A DNA stretch of 64,000 nt from Betaproteobacteria bacterium (GCA_013298695.1 JAAFIS010000008.1:62001-126000); one strand, 5' to 3'; positions 1 to 8,574 are shown, counted from the stretch's first letter. Notes: generated from the sequence alone by a model not told the origin. A program made the numbers and translations.

Positions 1-401
1 TGTTGCTGAGCTCGCCCGTAAACCGAGGTTTCGAGAATCCCAACTGGCGTCACGCCGACAACGGCTTCCTCGCGTGGCCTGCTACGGGCGATGCGCCGTC
101 TACAGTGAAACCGGTGTGCCGATATTTCTCACCCATTACGTCGAGTCACTTCTATTCGACCAAACCGGAAGAGTGCGCGTTGCTTAAGGCTCGTCCGAAC
201 GAGTGGATTGACGAAGGTATTGCTTTTCGTATTTTGGTGCCGGAAGGCGGCGCGTGTGGATTTGGCACGCAGCCTGTCTATCGAGCGTTTAGCGCTACCA
301 ATCGCAACCATCGCTACACGGCGGAAGCTGACACCTACCGCGCGATTCAGCTCGACGGTTGGGCGGGCGAGGGTGTTGCGTTTTGCGCGCCGCTTCAATA
401 G
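1..401 (+). CDS. C-terminal part of a DUF5648-type repeat protein (cut by the window edge)
   Basis: Only the last ~133 residues are visible; the reading frame is open to the left edge, so the true start lies outside the window. The segment contains two copies of a short aromatic-rich unit: PVCRYFSPITSSHFYST followed by an EC-x-LK stretch and ending GIAFRI, then PVYRAFSATNRNHRYT followed by a similar spacer and ending GVAFCAP. This is the pattern of the DUF5648 repeat, usually found at the C-terminus of secreted proteins of environmental proteobacteria. Its function is not known, although a surface or substrate-binding role is often assumed. The catalytic or structural part of the protein is not visible, so no specific role can be given. 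Confidence 0.7.
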   Translation, partial: LLSSPVNRGFENPNWRHADNGFLAWPATGDAPSTVKPVCRYFSPITSSHFYSTKPEECALLKARPNEWIDEGIAFRILVPEGGACGFGTQPVYRAFSATNRNHRYTAEADTYRAIQLDGWAGEGVAFCAPLQ

Positions 402-485
402 CGCGTTGCCAGCAAAATTCGTACTATTTTGCGTGACCGCCGAGCGCACCTGCGCTCGGCTCTTGGGTAGTGGATCGAGCGCTAA

Positions 486-1136
486 TTAGTAGCGATTCTC
501 ATCGCGGCGCGTGTTGTCGTTGCTGTCTTTGGTGCCGAGCAATACAGGTTTGAGCGATTCGTCGATCGGCTTGGGGCCGATCCAGATTTGCAGCAGCGCG
601 TTCCAAAACGTTTCGTCGGGGAACACTTCGCCGACGCGTTTCCCGTTGATCAATACGACGGTGCCCGTTCCCGGAAGCTGGTCTACGGAAATGGTTTCGC
701 CTTTTTTGAGCACCGGAACTTGACCGAAAATATTGCCGAGTCGCAGTAGGCTGTCGAAGTACTTTTGCTGATCGGCTTGCGACAAATTGTTGCGCATGCC
801 GTCGCGCAAGCCTTTGGAGAAATCGTTAGCGTTGATTTCGCGCAGCAGGTTGATATGGATTCGCTTCGCGCCTTTTAGCGCAGCGATTTCTGCACCCGTA
901 GAGCGCTTTTGCGGAAGATAGACAGAGTTCACGTAAACGCGAACCAGCCCAGCTGCGGCATAACGAATGCCCGATCCGTTCAATACGGCGTCGCTTCCAG
1001 CGATTTTTATTCGCTCCTCAACTTTAACGCCCGCGACGTCTGCCGCCCAAGAAAATTGGGCAGTGAGCCCAAAAGTTAGCGCCGCACCGATAACGGCAAG
1101 CGCTTTTCCGATTTCAAGTTTTTTCAATGATTTCAT
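486..1136 (-). CDS. Secreted chalcone isomerase-like family protein (paralog 1)
   Basis: A 216-residue protein with a cleavable signal peptide (hydrophobic stretch about 12-31, ending in FSWAADV). The mature part matches the bacterial chalcone-isomerase-like family: GVKVEERIKIAG, LNGSGIRY, GAKRIHINLLREINANDF, the central LPGTGTVVLINGKRVGE, and IWIGPKPIDESLKPVLLG near the end. Members have the plant chalcone-isomerase fold, but flavonoid synthesis is not expected here and the bacterial role is unknown; periplasmic lipid or fatty-acid binding is one proposal. A clear Shine-Dalgarno site (AAGGA) sits just before the ATG. A second, clearly related copy lies at 7606-8271. It is probably a single-gene unit, as the neighbouring yciO ends 62 bp from its start. 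Confidence 0.85.
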   Translation of the reverse strand: MKSLKKLEIGKALAVIGAALTFGLTAQFSWAADVAGVKVEERIKIAGSDAVLNGSGIRYAAAGLVRVYVNSVYLPQKRSTGAEIAALKGAKRIHINLLREINANDFSKGLRDGMRNNLSQADQQKYFDSLLRLGNIFGQVPVLKKGETISVDQLPGTGTVVLINGKRVGEVFPDETFWNALLQIWIGPKPIDESLKPVLLGTKDSNDNTRRDENRY

Positions 1137-1197
1137 GGTCCATCCTTATTGAGCCGATATTTTTCTACGCTGTGTAGCGATCAACGTATGGGCAAAA

Positions 1198-1821
1198 CTA
1201 AAGCCCCAAACGCGCCAGCGACCCCGCACCCTGGCGGATCACTTGCGCATCGGTTCCCGTTAAGTCCACGACCGTTGTCGCGGCTTCTGGCACCTCGCCA
1301 GCATCAATTATCAACGCAAGTCGCTTGGAAAAGGTCGACTCGATTTCGTTCGGATCGTTGAGTGGGTGCTCTGTCCCCGGCGGAATGAGCGTTGTTGAGA
1401 GTATCGGCTCGCCCAGTTCTGCCAGCAGCGCACGAACCACGGCATGCTCGGGCACCCGCAAACCAATAGTCGACCGCTTCGGATGGAGCAGCCGTTTTGG
1501 CACTTCGCGCGTACCTTCAAGGATGAACGTGTACGGGCCGGGGGTGCCCTGTTTGATGATGCGAAATGCGACGTTATCCACGCGGGCGTACTTCCCGAGT
1601 TCTGTCAAGTCGGCGCAAACGAGGGTCAGGTGGTGCTTGTCGTCAACTCCGCGAAGCGTGCGCAGAGCTTTCAGCGCATTGGCGTCGCCGAGGTGACAGC
1701 CCAGTGCGTAAGAGCTGTCGGTTGGGTAGGCGATAACGTGACCGGCGCGCAGCAATTCAGCGGCCTGCTTGATGAGGCGAGGCTGCGGGTTTTGCGGATG
1801 AATGTGGAATCGCTGAGTCAT
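1198..1821 (-). CDS. yciO: YciO family protein (Sua5/YrdC/TsaC-like fold)
   Basis: 207 residues, the usual YciO length. It begins FHIHPQNPQPRLIKQAAELL, followed by VIAYPTDSSYALGCHLGD, TPGPYTFILEGTREVPKRLL, STIGLRVP, GEPILSTTLIPPG and TTVVDLTG, all typical of the YciO branch of the Sua5/YrdC/TsaC superfamily. TsaC makes threonylcarbamoyl-AMP for the tRNA t6A modification. In E. coli YciO does not replace TsaC efficiently, so a general 'threonylcarbamoyl-AMP synthase' label would be too strong. Cytoplasmic. No convincing ribosome-binding site is seen ahead of the ATG. The gene runs toward the chalcone-isomerase-like gene and away from cysB, from which it is separated by a 288-bp region with short tandem repeats. 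Confidence 0.88.
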   Translation of the reverse strand: MTQRFHIHPQNPQPRLIKQAAELLRAGHVIAYPTDSSYALGCHLGDANALKALRTLRGVDDKHHLTLVCADLTELGKYARVDNVAFRIIKQGTPGPYTFILEGTREVPKRLLHPKRSTIGLRVPEHAVVRALLAELGEPILSTTLIPPGTEHPLNDPNEIESTFSKRLALIIDAGEVPEAATTVVDLTGTDAQVIRQGAGSLARLGL

Positions 1822-1878
1822 AATATGGGTATTCTATCTTTTACATATACAGAGCCGCGCTCTGCGCGAAGACGTCGG

Positions 1879-1942
1879 CCTCCGGTCTATAACGCCGACC
1901 CCTCGGTCTAAGACGACGCTGCCTCGGCGTAAGACGACGCCA
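1879..1942. repeat. Three imperfect 21-22 bp tandem repeats between yciO and cysB
   Basis: Units at about 1879-1900, 1901-1921 and 1922-1942. The second and third share the pattern cctcgg-N-taagacgacg with few differences; the first is more diverged (cctccggtctataacgccg). They lie in the 288-bp region between the divergent yciO and cysB genes. No protein-coding frame is credible here. Direct repeats in a divergent promoter region could be regulator binding sites or simple slippage products; the sequence alone does not decide. Confidence 0.6.
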
Positions 1943-2109
1943 CCATGGGTCGCCAGCGAGTGAAGCTTTGCAACACGACACAAACTTCTTTGAAATCTAC
2001 GTAACGAGACACTGATGCAATTCATCCCGATCACAGTCAATTCCGCCTTGCGTCCTAGCGACCGACGGGCGCGACGTCTTGGCGAAGCGACATCCTTCGA
2101 GCAGCGAAA

Positions 2110-3033
2110 ATGAATCTCCTTCAGATTAAATATCTCTGCGCGATCGTCGACAACGGGTTTAGCGTTTCCGAAGCCGCCGTTGCGTGTTTCACGGCGCAGC
2201 CTGTCGTTAGCAAACATATTAAAGGGCTTGAAGGTGAGCTCGGCGTGCAAATCTTCGAGCGTCGTGGCAAGCGCCTAACCGGGCTTACGCGCGCGGGCGA
2301 AGAGGCGTACGCTATCGCAAAGCGATTGAACGCTGACGCGCAGAGCTTGAAAGCCCTTGCGTCTGACATGACAAACGCGAAAGAGGGCGTGCTCACCATT
2401 GCGACGACGCACACGCAAGCGCGCTACGTTTTGCCGCGCGTGGTGACTCAGTTCGGCGCAAAATATCCCGACGTGAAATTGAAATTGAAGCAAGGCAACC
2501 CCAAGCAATGCGCGGATTGGGTGGCGGGTAGTGAAGCCGATATTGCAATTGCCACCGAAGCGCTTGCTGCAGAGCCGTTGTTGGTGACGCTGCCTTGTTA
2601 CCGCTGGAATCGCTGCGTGATCGCGCCGCCGAAACATCCATTGGTGAAAGAAAAAGTGCTCTCGATTGAAGCGCTAGGCAAGTATCCCTTGATCACGTAC
2701 GACACCTCGTTCACCGGTCGCTCGCAAGTCGATCGCGCGTTCGCCAGCGCTGGGGTAGTGCCAAACGTTGCGCTCACCGCCCTGGATTCGGACGTGATCA
2801 AAACGTATGTGCGACTCAACGTGGGTGTTGGCATCTTGGCCGAGATGGCGTACGAACCAAAAATTGATACTGATTTAAAACGTATTGACGCGTCGCATTT
2901 GTTTGCGCCGTCGGTGACGCGTGTCGGGCTCCGGCGCGGTGCATTTCAACGCCGCTTCGCCTATGACTTCATTGTGCTGTTCGCGCCGTCGCTCAAGCGC
3001 CGCGAAATCGAAGAGGCAGTTTTTGGACAATAA
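2110..3033 (+). CDS. cysB: CysB-type LysR-family transcriptional regulator
   Basis: 307 residues, with an N-terminal winged helix-turn-helix (about 1-62; FTAQPVVSKHIKGLEGELG) followed by a periplasmic-binding-fold effector domain. The CysB hallmark TTHTQARY lies at the start of the effector domain, with the further ligand-site segments AIATEAL and YDTSFTGRSQVDRAF and the downstream DVIKTYVRLNVGVGILAEMA. CysB/Cbl proteins activate sulfate-assimilation genes under sulfur limitation, with N-acetylserine and sulfate or thiosulfate acting as effectors. No cys structural gene is adjacent; the next gene is an MFS exporter 40 bp downstream. CysB and Cbl cannot be separated confidently by eye, and CysB is the more likely in this group. 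Confidence 0.88.
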   Translation: MNLLQIKYLCAIVDNGFSVSEAAVACFTAQPVVSKHIKGLEGELGVQIFERRGKRLTGLTRAGEEAYAIAKRLNADAQSLKALASDMTNAKEGVLTIATTHTQARYVLPRVVTQFGAKYPDVKLKLKQGNPKQCADWVAGSEADIAIATEALAAEPLLVTLPCYRWNRCVIAPPKHPLVKEKVLSIEALGKYPLITYDTSFTGRSQVDRAFASAGVVPNVALTALDSDVIKTYVRLNVGVGILAEMAYEPKIDTDLKRIDASHLFAPSVTRVGLRRGAFQRRFAYDFIVLFAPSLKRREIEEAVFGQ

Positions 3034-3073
3034 GCGAAGCGCGCACGTTGCAGAAAATTCTCCCGCGACCCCG

Positions 3074-4354
3074 ATGAACGACCCCGTTGACGTTGCCAAA
3101 GCGGCGATCCATGCAAGCGCAAAGCGCCGCGCCGCAATTACATTGTTGCTCGCGCTGCTCACCATGTTGGGCCCGTTTTCTATCGACACCTATTTGCCGG
3201 CGTTTCCCGCGATGCAGGCGGCGCTTCCCGCAACCGAAGTGCAGATGCAGCTTTCGCTCACGCTTTATTTTGTTGGCTTCTCGGTGTTTACGCTGTTCCA
3301 CGGTGCGGTAAGCGACGCGATCGGCCGGAAACCCGTGATCGTGGGCACACTCGTGATGCATGCAGTGGGCTCGATCGGGTGTGCGCTTTCGGGCTCCATC
3401 ACGTCGCTGCTTTTGTTTCGTTTACTCCAGGGAATGTTTGCAGGCGCAGGTTTTGTGGTGGGTCGCGCCGTGGTGCGCGATTTGTTTGATGGCGCCGACG
3501 CACAAAAGCAGCTCTCTCGAATTCAAATGCTGTTCGCGATCGCGCCCATCGTTGCGCCCATCCTCGGCGGATGGTTGATTGCGCACTTGGCTTGGCCTTC
3601 GATCTTTTGGTTCCTGGCGTGTTTCGCTGCATCGCTTGCCTTCCTGGCACACGTCGGGTTGCCCGAATCACATCCTCAATCCAAGCGCTTACCATTCGCA
3701 GTGAATTCGTTAGCGAAAACGTATTCGACTATTTTTTTCAACAAGCGTTTTCAGTTGCTCGCGGCAATTCCTGGGATCAATTTCATGGGTTTTTTTGTGT
3801 ACATCGCTGGCGCGCCAGCGTTTGTGCTGACCCACATGCAACTAAGCACTAAAGATTTCTGGATGCTGTTTGTCCCGGGTATCTCGGGGATCACGCTCGC
3901 GGCGTTTGCTTCGGGGCGCGTTGCCGGACGGATCACAATGCGCAAACAGGTGGCGATTGGTTTTTCAGTGATGGCAATCGCGGCGATTGGTAATTTGATT
4001 GTCAGCGCGTTTGTTCAGCCAAACGTTTTAGTGCACGTTATTCCGTTTTTTGTTTACGCGATGGGCATGGCGTTTATCACGCCCACTATTACCATCGCGC
4101 TGCTTGACGCGTTTTCCTGGGCGCGCGGAAGTGTTTCGGCGTTACAAAGCTCGTGTCATGTGGCGATGATGGCGGTGGTGACTGCGTTGATCGTAGCCCA
4201 CGCGCAAAAAACGTTGTTGGGGTTTGCTTTGGTGATGGCGATAACACCTGCCGTTGGTTTTGCGATTTGGTATGCGTATGTGAAAAATTTTGGCGACAGT
4301 GCGCCAATGATTTCAGAGAAAGAGGTTGTCAGTGATGTCTATGAGCCGACGTGA
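3074..4354 (+). CDS. Bcr/CflA family MFS drug-efflux transporter
   Basis: About 426 residues with roughly twelve hydrophobic segments. The first transmembrane segment carries PFSIDTYLPAFPAM, typical of the Bcr/CflA subfamily, and the loop between TM2 and TM3 has the MFS motif A (GAVSDAIGRKPVI). Members export bicyclomycin, chloramphenicol, sulfonamides or small peptides such as cysteine derivatives by proton antiport in the inner membrane. I chose the ATG at 3074 because the frame upstream of it runs inside cysB and has no transporter-like residues; a TTG at 3023 is possible. Its 3' end overlaps the next gene, so the two are probably translated together. The cysB neighbourhood makes a sulfur-compound substrate conceivable, but this is only inference. 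Confidence 0.85.
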   Translation: MNDPVDVAKAAIHASAKRRAAITLLLALLTMLGPFSIDTYLPAFPAMQAALPATEVQMQLSLTLYFVGFSVFTLFHGAVSDAIGRKPVIVGTLVMHAVGSIGCALSGSITSLLLFRLLQGMFAGAGFVVGRAVVRDLFDGADAQKQLSRIQMLFAIAPIVAPILGGWLIAHLAWPSIFWFLACFAASLAFLAHVGLPESHPQSKRLPFAVNSLAKTYSTIFFNKRFQLLAAIPGINFMGFFVYIAGAPAFVLTHMQLSTKDFWMLFVPGISGITLAAFASGRVAGRITMRKQVAIGFSVMAIAAIGNLIVSAFVQPNVLVHVIPFFVYAMGMAFITPTITIALLDAFSWARGSVSALQSSCHVAMMAVVTALIVAHAQKTLLGFALVMAITPAVGFAIWYAYVKNFGDSAPMISEKEVVSDVYEPT

Positions 4355-4817
4355 TTTTTTCGCTTTTGTGAGCGGGGCGGCGCTGGCCTTCCTGCAGCCG
4401 ATGACATTGAGCGCGCAAGAAAAACCGGTGAACAAAAATTTGCCGGTGATCGAGCTCAAGATCAAGACCCACAAGTTGAAGGTTGAAGTTGCCGCAGATG
4501 TAAACACTCGCACTGTGGGCTTGATGAATCGCTTCTCGTTAGCGCCGGATAGCGGCATGCTTTTCGTGTTTGCGCAGAGCGAACCGCTCGCGTTTTGGAT
4601 GAAAAATACCTTCGTGCCGCTCTCGATTGCCTACGTTGATCGCAAGGGTGTGATCTTGAATATCGTAGACATGAAACCACAAGACGAATCCACCTATCCG
4701 TCGAGCGGCCCGGCGATGTTTGCGATTGAAATGAAGCAAGGCTGGTTCAAAGAGCGCGGCATCGTTTCTGGCGATAAAGTCGATGGACTCGACAAAGCAG
4801 GGCGCGCCAAAAACTGA
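4335..4817 (+). CDS. DUF192 family exported protein
   Basis: About 160 residues with an N-terminal export signal (MSMSRRDFFAFVSGAALAF). It contains an RRDFF motif that resembles a twin-arginine signal. The mature part matches DUF192: VEVAADVNTRTVGLMNR, SGMLFVFAQSEPLAFWMKNT, PLSIAYVDRKGVI and the late GPAMFAIEMKQGWF. DUF192 proteins are small beta-rich periplasmic or surface proteins of unknown activity. The start is inferred from an AG-rich ribosome-binding stretch at about 4316-4325; an ATG at 4341 is the alternative. The gene overlaps the end of the upstream MFS gene by 20 bp, which implies translational coupling. Confidence 0.85.
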   Translation: MSMSRRDFFAFVSGAALAFLQPMTLSAQEKPVNKNLPVIELKIKTHKLKVEVAADVNTRTVGLMNRFSLAPDSGMLFVFAQSEPLAFWMKNTFVPLSIAYVDRKGVILNIVDMKPQDESTYPSSGPAMFAIEMKQGWFKERGIVSGDKVDGLDKAGRAKN

Positions 4818-4880
4818 ATGTGAGATTGCGTAGCGGTGATGTTTGAGCCGTTTAATCGCAGAGCAACTAATTTACGCTAA

Positions 4881-4963
4881 CCCCAACTGAATTGGGCTTT
4901 GTATCGATTAAATACATTGCTCGAAAATAGGTAATTTTACGCGCTTAGCCCAATTAATGCGGG
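4881..4963 (+). repeat. Paired-palindrome intergenic element, copy 1
   Basis: 83 bp. Left arm ccccaactgaattgggc (4881-4897, stem CCCAA/TTGGG) and right arm gcccaattaatgcggg (4948-4963), with an AT-rich middle. The reverse complement of the right arm resembles the left arm (ACCC..A..TTGGGCT). It lies between two co-directional plus-strand genes, DUF192 and the amidase. Confidence 0.75.
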
Positions 4964-4990
4964 TGGAGCGTGTTGTAGCTGAGGACTATT

Positions 4991-6400
4991 GTGACTGACG
5001 ACGTAATTTTTCAGAGCGTGCGCGAACTCTCGCGCCAACTTGTCACTAAGCGCATTTCGTCAGTTGAGTTGCTCGATGCATCGTTCGCGCAGATTGACCG
5101 ATTGAATCCCTCGCTGAATGCAATCGTGACGTTTGATCGCGAAGGCGCTTACGCGAATGCGCGCGCGGTGGACGAGCGTCGCGTTAGCGGAAAACCAACC
5201 TCGCCGCTCGCCGGATTGCCGATTGCAATTAAAGACATGGAGCCGGTGAGAGGCATGCGCACAACGCTTGGCTCACCGATCTACAAAGACTGGATTCCCG
5301 ATTTCGACACGATGATGGTCGAGCGTTTTCGCGCGCACGGATTAACGATTCTCGGCAAAACGAACACGCCCGAATTCGCGCTCGGTTCGCAAACATTCAA
5401 CACCTTGTTCGGTGCCACGAAAAATCCCTGGGATGACAGCAAAACCTGCGGCGGCTCAAGCGGTGGCGCGGCGGTGGCAGCGGCCACAGGAATGATTGCG
5501 TTTGCCGATGGCTCCGACATGGGCGGCAGCTTGCGCAATCCCGCCAACTTCTGCGGAATCGTCGGACTGCGACCTTCACCCGGCCGTGTGCCAGCGTATC
5601 CGGTCGCTAATCAATGGGGCACGCTCGGGGTTCACGGGCCAATCGGACGCACGGCAGAAGACGCCGCGTGGCTGCTCTCGATTCAAGCAGGCGATGATCC
5701 GCGCATCACGCTGGGTTGCTGCGGCGATCCGGGCGTTTATCGCGAACCCCTTGAGCGTGATTTCAAAGGCGTGCGCATTGCGTATGCGCCAACGCTCGGC
5801 GGTTTGCCCGTTGAGAAGCAAGTGCGCGATGCGCTCGATCAATCGATCAAGCGATTCGAGGCGCTCGGCGCGATTGTGGAAGAGGCCGAGCCTGATTTGG
5901 CGATGGCCGACAACGCATTCCAAGTATTGCGCGGTTTGCACTTACTCGGCACCTTGAGCGAGCCTTACAAACATCACAAGCATTTGATGAAAGACACGGC
6001 CGTGTGGAACGTTGAGCAAGGGCTCGCGCTCACCGCCGCACAAATTTCAGAGGCACAGTTGCAGCATTCAAAACTCTTCGAAAGAATGCAGCGTTTTCTA
6101 ACGAAATACGAATACTTGATTTGCCCGGTCAATCAAGTTGCCCCGTTTGATATCAACACGCCGTATCCGATGCAAATCGACGGCGTGCAACTCGACACGT
6201 ATCTTGATTGGATGAAGAGCGCTTTCCGCATCACGATGACGTCGCACCCGGCTGCGAGTGCGCCGGTTGCGTTCACGGCGTCAGGGCTCCCCGTGGGAAT
6301 GCAGATCGTTGGACGCTACGGCTGTGAGCGAGAGGTGTTGCAGCTGGTGCATGCGGTGGAGTTGCCGCTCGCGCACCGCATTGCTCGCGGCATGCTTTAG
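4991..6400 (+). CDS. Amidase signature family amidase
   Basis: 469 residues. The Ser-cisSer-Lys catalytic set is visible: Lys81 in PIAIKDMEP, Ser156 in CGGSSGGAA and nucleophile Ser180 in DMGGSLRNPA. Other family blocks are GKTNTPEFALGSQTFN and the C-terminal GLPVGMQIVGRYG. It hydrolyses an amide (R-CONH2 to acid plus ammonia). It is not a GatA component, since gatB and gatC are absent and the length and context differ. The start is a GTG preceded by gagga at 4981-4985. The gene stands alone, 27 bp after a paired-palindrome element, and converges with an exported hydrolase. The substrate cannot be told from sequence. Confidence 0.87.
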   Translation: MTDDVIFQSVRELSRQLVTKRISSVELLDASFAQIDRLNPSLNAIVTFDREGAYANARAVDERRVSGKPTSPLAGLPIAIKDMEPVRGMRTTLGSPIYKDWIPDFDTMMVERFRAHGLTILGKTNTPEFALGSQTFNTLFGATKNPWDDSKTCGGSSGGAAVAAATGMIAFADGSDMGGSLRNPANFCGIVGLRPSPGRVPAYPVANQWGTLGVHGPIGRTAEDAAWLLSIQAGDDPRITLGCCGDPGVYREPLERDFKGVRIAYAPTLGGLPVEKQVRDALDQSIKRFEALGAIVEEAEPDLAMADNAFQVLRGLHLLGTLSEPYKHHKHLMKDTAVWNVEQGLALTAAQISEAQLQHSKLFERMQRFLTKYEYLICPVNQVAPFDINTPYPMQIDGVQLDTYLDWMKSAFRITMTSHPAASAPVAFTASGLPVGMQIVGRYGCEREVLQLVHAVELPLAHRIARGML

Positions 6401-6439
6401 CAGAAACTCCGGGCACTGCCCGAATGGGTGGTTCTGCAG

Positions 6440-6456
6440 CCGGTGGCTACCACCGG
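6440..6456. repeat. Strong inverted repeat between convergent genes
   Basis: CCGGTGG-cta-CCACCGG, a perfect 7-bp stem with a 3-nt loop, with a second short hairpin (CGGGC-act-GCCCG, 6410-6422) next to it. Both lie in the 75 bp between the convergent amidase and hydrolase genes. Neither is followed by a T-run, so if they help end transcription they do not look like classical intrinsic terminators. Confidence 0.45.
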
Positions 6457-6475
6457 TCCGCTCGATCGGTTCGCG

Positions 6476-7330
6476 TCAGCGCACGCCAAAGTGCTGCGCG
6501 AGAAAGCCGCGCGTCGCGACACGCGCCGCGGGAAGGTTGAGCAACGTGTGTGGCGCGTCGGGCACGAGCACCACTGCAGCGTTTGGATTGTCTTTGAGCA
6601 CCGCGCCGCAGTGACCTTTCGCATCTACGTTTCCCAGCCAGGTATTCGTCTTTGAAAAGAATGGATCTACAGAGCTGATGACGTTTAGCACCGGTTTGGA
6701 CGATTCGAATGCGTTTCTAGGCGCGGTCACGAAGTAATTCGACTCGCAACTCCACGCAAACAGAATACGCGCAGCAAACTCGCTTCCGCTGTATCGTGCA
6801 ACGGGTACAGCGCCTTCGCTGGTGCCCGCCAAAACGAGACGCGACAGATCGACCCACGGCAGAGTTTTTATCGCAGCAAGTGTGGGCTCAATCTCGGAGG
6901 AGCGAAGCGCATGAATGCGCTCATAAACGTCTTTCTCAATGGGTGACTTATAGGTCAATCGGTCCGGTAGCGCGAAAGAATCCGGCGCAACGCTCGCGAT
7001 GCCAAGGCTTGCCAGCCAAGCCTGCCATTCGCCGATCGCTTTCAGACCCAGTCCGGACGATCCGTGCAGAAATAGGACGACCGGAACCCGCGAGGTTGCA
7101 CCCTTTGGCGCGTCCTTTAGTTTTCCAGCAAATGCAGTTCCGCTCGCCGATGGCAGCACTAGGTCGGCGTTATCAACGAGCGCTTTTTTTGATGCTTCGC
7201 TGTGGGTTAACGCGCTGCCCTTTAGCTCGCCTACCGGTGGCGGAGTTTGACCTAGTGCAACGGACGCTATCGCGACGCACGCGATGCTCGCGCAAAGTCT
7301 ACGAAGGTGGCGAGATTTCGACAAGCGCAT
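6476..7330 (-). CDS. Exported alpha/beta hydrolase (dienelactone-hydrolase-like)
   Basis: 284 residues with a signal peptide (about 1-27, ending ASVALGQTP). The alpha/beta-hydrolase pattern is visible: an oxyanion-region HGSSG at 89-93, nucleophile Ser171 in the elbow AGTSEGA, a probable acid Asp222 in SSVDPFF and His261 in DAPHTLL. Such proteins hydrolyse esters, lactones or amides in the periplasm; the substrate is unknown. An even number of cysteines (for example Cys195 and Cys241 in the mature region) would allow a disulfide. The gene is monocistronic, convergent with the amidase, with a 275-bp gap to the next gene upstream in which I see no credible coding frame. Confidence 0.75.
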   Translation of the reverse strand: MRLSKSRHLRRLCASIACVAIASVALGQTPPPVGELKGSALTHSEASKKALVDNADLVLPSASGTAFAGKLKDAPKGATSRVPVVLFLHGSSGLGLKAIGEWQAWLASLGIASVAPDSFALPDRLTYKSPIEKDVYERIHALRSSEIEPTLAAIKTLPWVDLSRLVLAGTSEGAVPVARYSGSEFAARILFAWSCESNYFVTAPRNAFESSKPVLNVISSVDPFFSKTNTWLGNVDAKGHCGAVLKDNPNAAVVLVPDAPHTLLNLPAARVATRGFLAQHFGVR

Positions 7331-7605
7331 TTTGTTTTCCGTGAAGCATCGGTCGCGCTCGTTCGGCGCAACATCCTACGACAGAATAGCATTCGTTCGC
7401 TTTCGCCCTGGCCCGTTTCGAATGACTCGCTAGAGAGCGTTCGAAAATAGTTGAACGAATCTGCGCGAAGCGGTGCACCTCGATTTGGGATGAGCGTCGC
7501 GAAGAGCAGCATAACCACGCTCGCTGCGCTTGCCCGCAACTTTAGAGACGCGAGTCACACAATGCAGGGCTACGCTCGCGTGCGATTAGCTCTCATAACG
7601 TGTTG

Positions 7606-8271
7606 CTAGTATTTCGCGAGGCGCTCACTGAATTCGTCGTTGGCGGTTTTCTGTCCAAGCAACGCAGCTTTTAAGCTTGCGTCTACAGGTTTTGCGCCAA
7701 TCCAAATCTGCGCCATTGCGTCGAAGAAGGATTCGTCTTTAATGATTTCGCCAACGCGCTTACCGTTAACTAACGCAACCACGCCCGTGCCGGGAATCAG
7801 GTCGATCGCCATCGATTCGCCTTTTTTCAGTGACGGTACGACACCAAAAATACCGCCCATTCGAATAATTCCATCGACGTGGCGCACCTGTTCGTCAACA
7901 CTTAAGTTTGCACGAAGTCCATTCATCATGGCGCGGCCGAAGTCGTTGGCGTTGACATCGCGCAGCAAGATCAAATGAATTCGTTTCGCGCCCTTTGCGA
8001 AACGTAGATCGGTTTCGCGCGACACACTATTCTGGGTGTAGAGTGCCGCGCCGTAAACGCGAACAAATCCGCCTGCGGTGTGGCGGATGCCTGCGCCGTT
8101 GAGCTGCAACGTTGTTCCAGCCACTTTTGCACGTTCCTCAAACTTGACGCCGTCGAGCTCAAGTGCTGCTGAAGGAACTGACGCAAGAACTGATGCGGCA
8201 AACAAAACTGACGCTGCAATCGTTTGCAAGTTGAAGACAGAATTTCGCGTATTGTGTGAGATGTTTTTCAT
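7606..8271 (-). CDS. Secreted chalcone isomerase-like family protein (paralog 2)
   Basis: About 221 residues from the ATG at 8271, which has GGAG nine bases upstream and opens directly into a signal peptide (hydrophobic stretch ending ASVPSAALE). A longer reading from 8361 adds 30 residues ahead of the signal and is unlikely. The body aligns along its length with the protein at 486-1136: LNGAGIRHTAGGFVRVY, GAKRIHLILLRDVNANDF, LIPGTGVVALVNGKRVGE and IWIGAKPVDASLKAALLG. Same family, same unknown periplasmic role. The two copies are 6.5 kb apart on the same strand and quite diverged, consistent with an old duplication rather than a recent one. Confidence 0.85.
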   Translation of the reverse strand: MKNISHNTRNSVFNLQTIAASVLFAASVLASVPSAALELDGVKFEERAKVAGTTLQLNGAGIRHTAGGFVRVYGAALYTQNSVSRETDLRFAKGAKRIHLILLRDVNANDFGRAMMNGLRANLSVDEQVRHVDGIIRMGGIFGVVPSLKKGESMAIDLIPGTGVVALVNGKRVGEIIKDESFFDAMAQIWIGAKPVDASLKAALLGQKTANDEFSERLAKY

Positions 8272-8501
8272 GGTGACTCCGAAAAAATTGATGGTGATCA
8301 ACGAACCTCGGTGGTCAACGATCGCTGTAAGTCGCGAAAACGGTGGGTGTGAACCGAGCAATGCGTAATGCTAGGTATGGTGTTAAGCGATGGCTATCAG
8401 ATGATTCCGTAATATTCTGGGATGAAGCTCAGAAATATCCGTAACAGCGTTCCAACCGCCTTTAGCGAACAAAAAGGGTTGGCGAAAATCGCGCGAGGCA
8501 C
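8272..8501. other. Intergenic region between the second chalcone-isomerase-like gene and the gdhA terminator
   Basis: No coding frame, RNA gene or repeat is convincing here. It must contain the minus-strand promoter of the chalcone-isomerase-like gene, whose ribosome-binding site (GGAG in minus-strand reading) is at about 8278-8282. I cannot place -10 and -35 boxes with confidence. Confidence 0.4.
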
Positions 8502-8529
8502 AAAAAAAGCGGCTCCGATTGAAGCCGCT
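8502..8529 (-). terminator. Intrinsic terminator after gdhA
   Basis: On the minus strand this reads AGCGGCT, an 8-nt loop, AGCCGCT, then a run of seven T (the A-run at 8502-8508 on the plus strand). It begins 45 bp past the gdhA stop codon, the expected place and direction for a Rho-independent terminator of that gene. Confidence 0.85.
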
Positions 8530-8574
8530 TCCGTTGCAAACCTTTCGAACGCGCAGTGGTTCGACTAGCGCGAT

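Noticed and set aside
2921-3073. Extended N-terminus of the Bcr/CflA exporter within cysB
   Set aside because: The residues are read from cysB in another frame and resemble no transporter.
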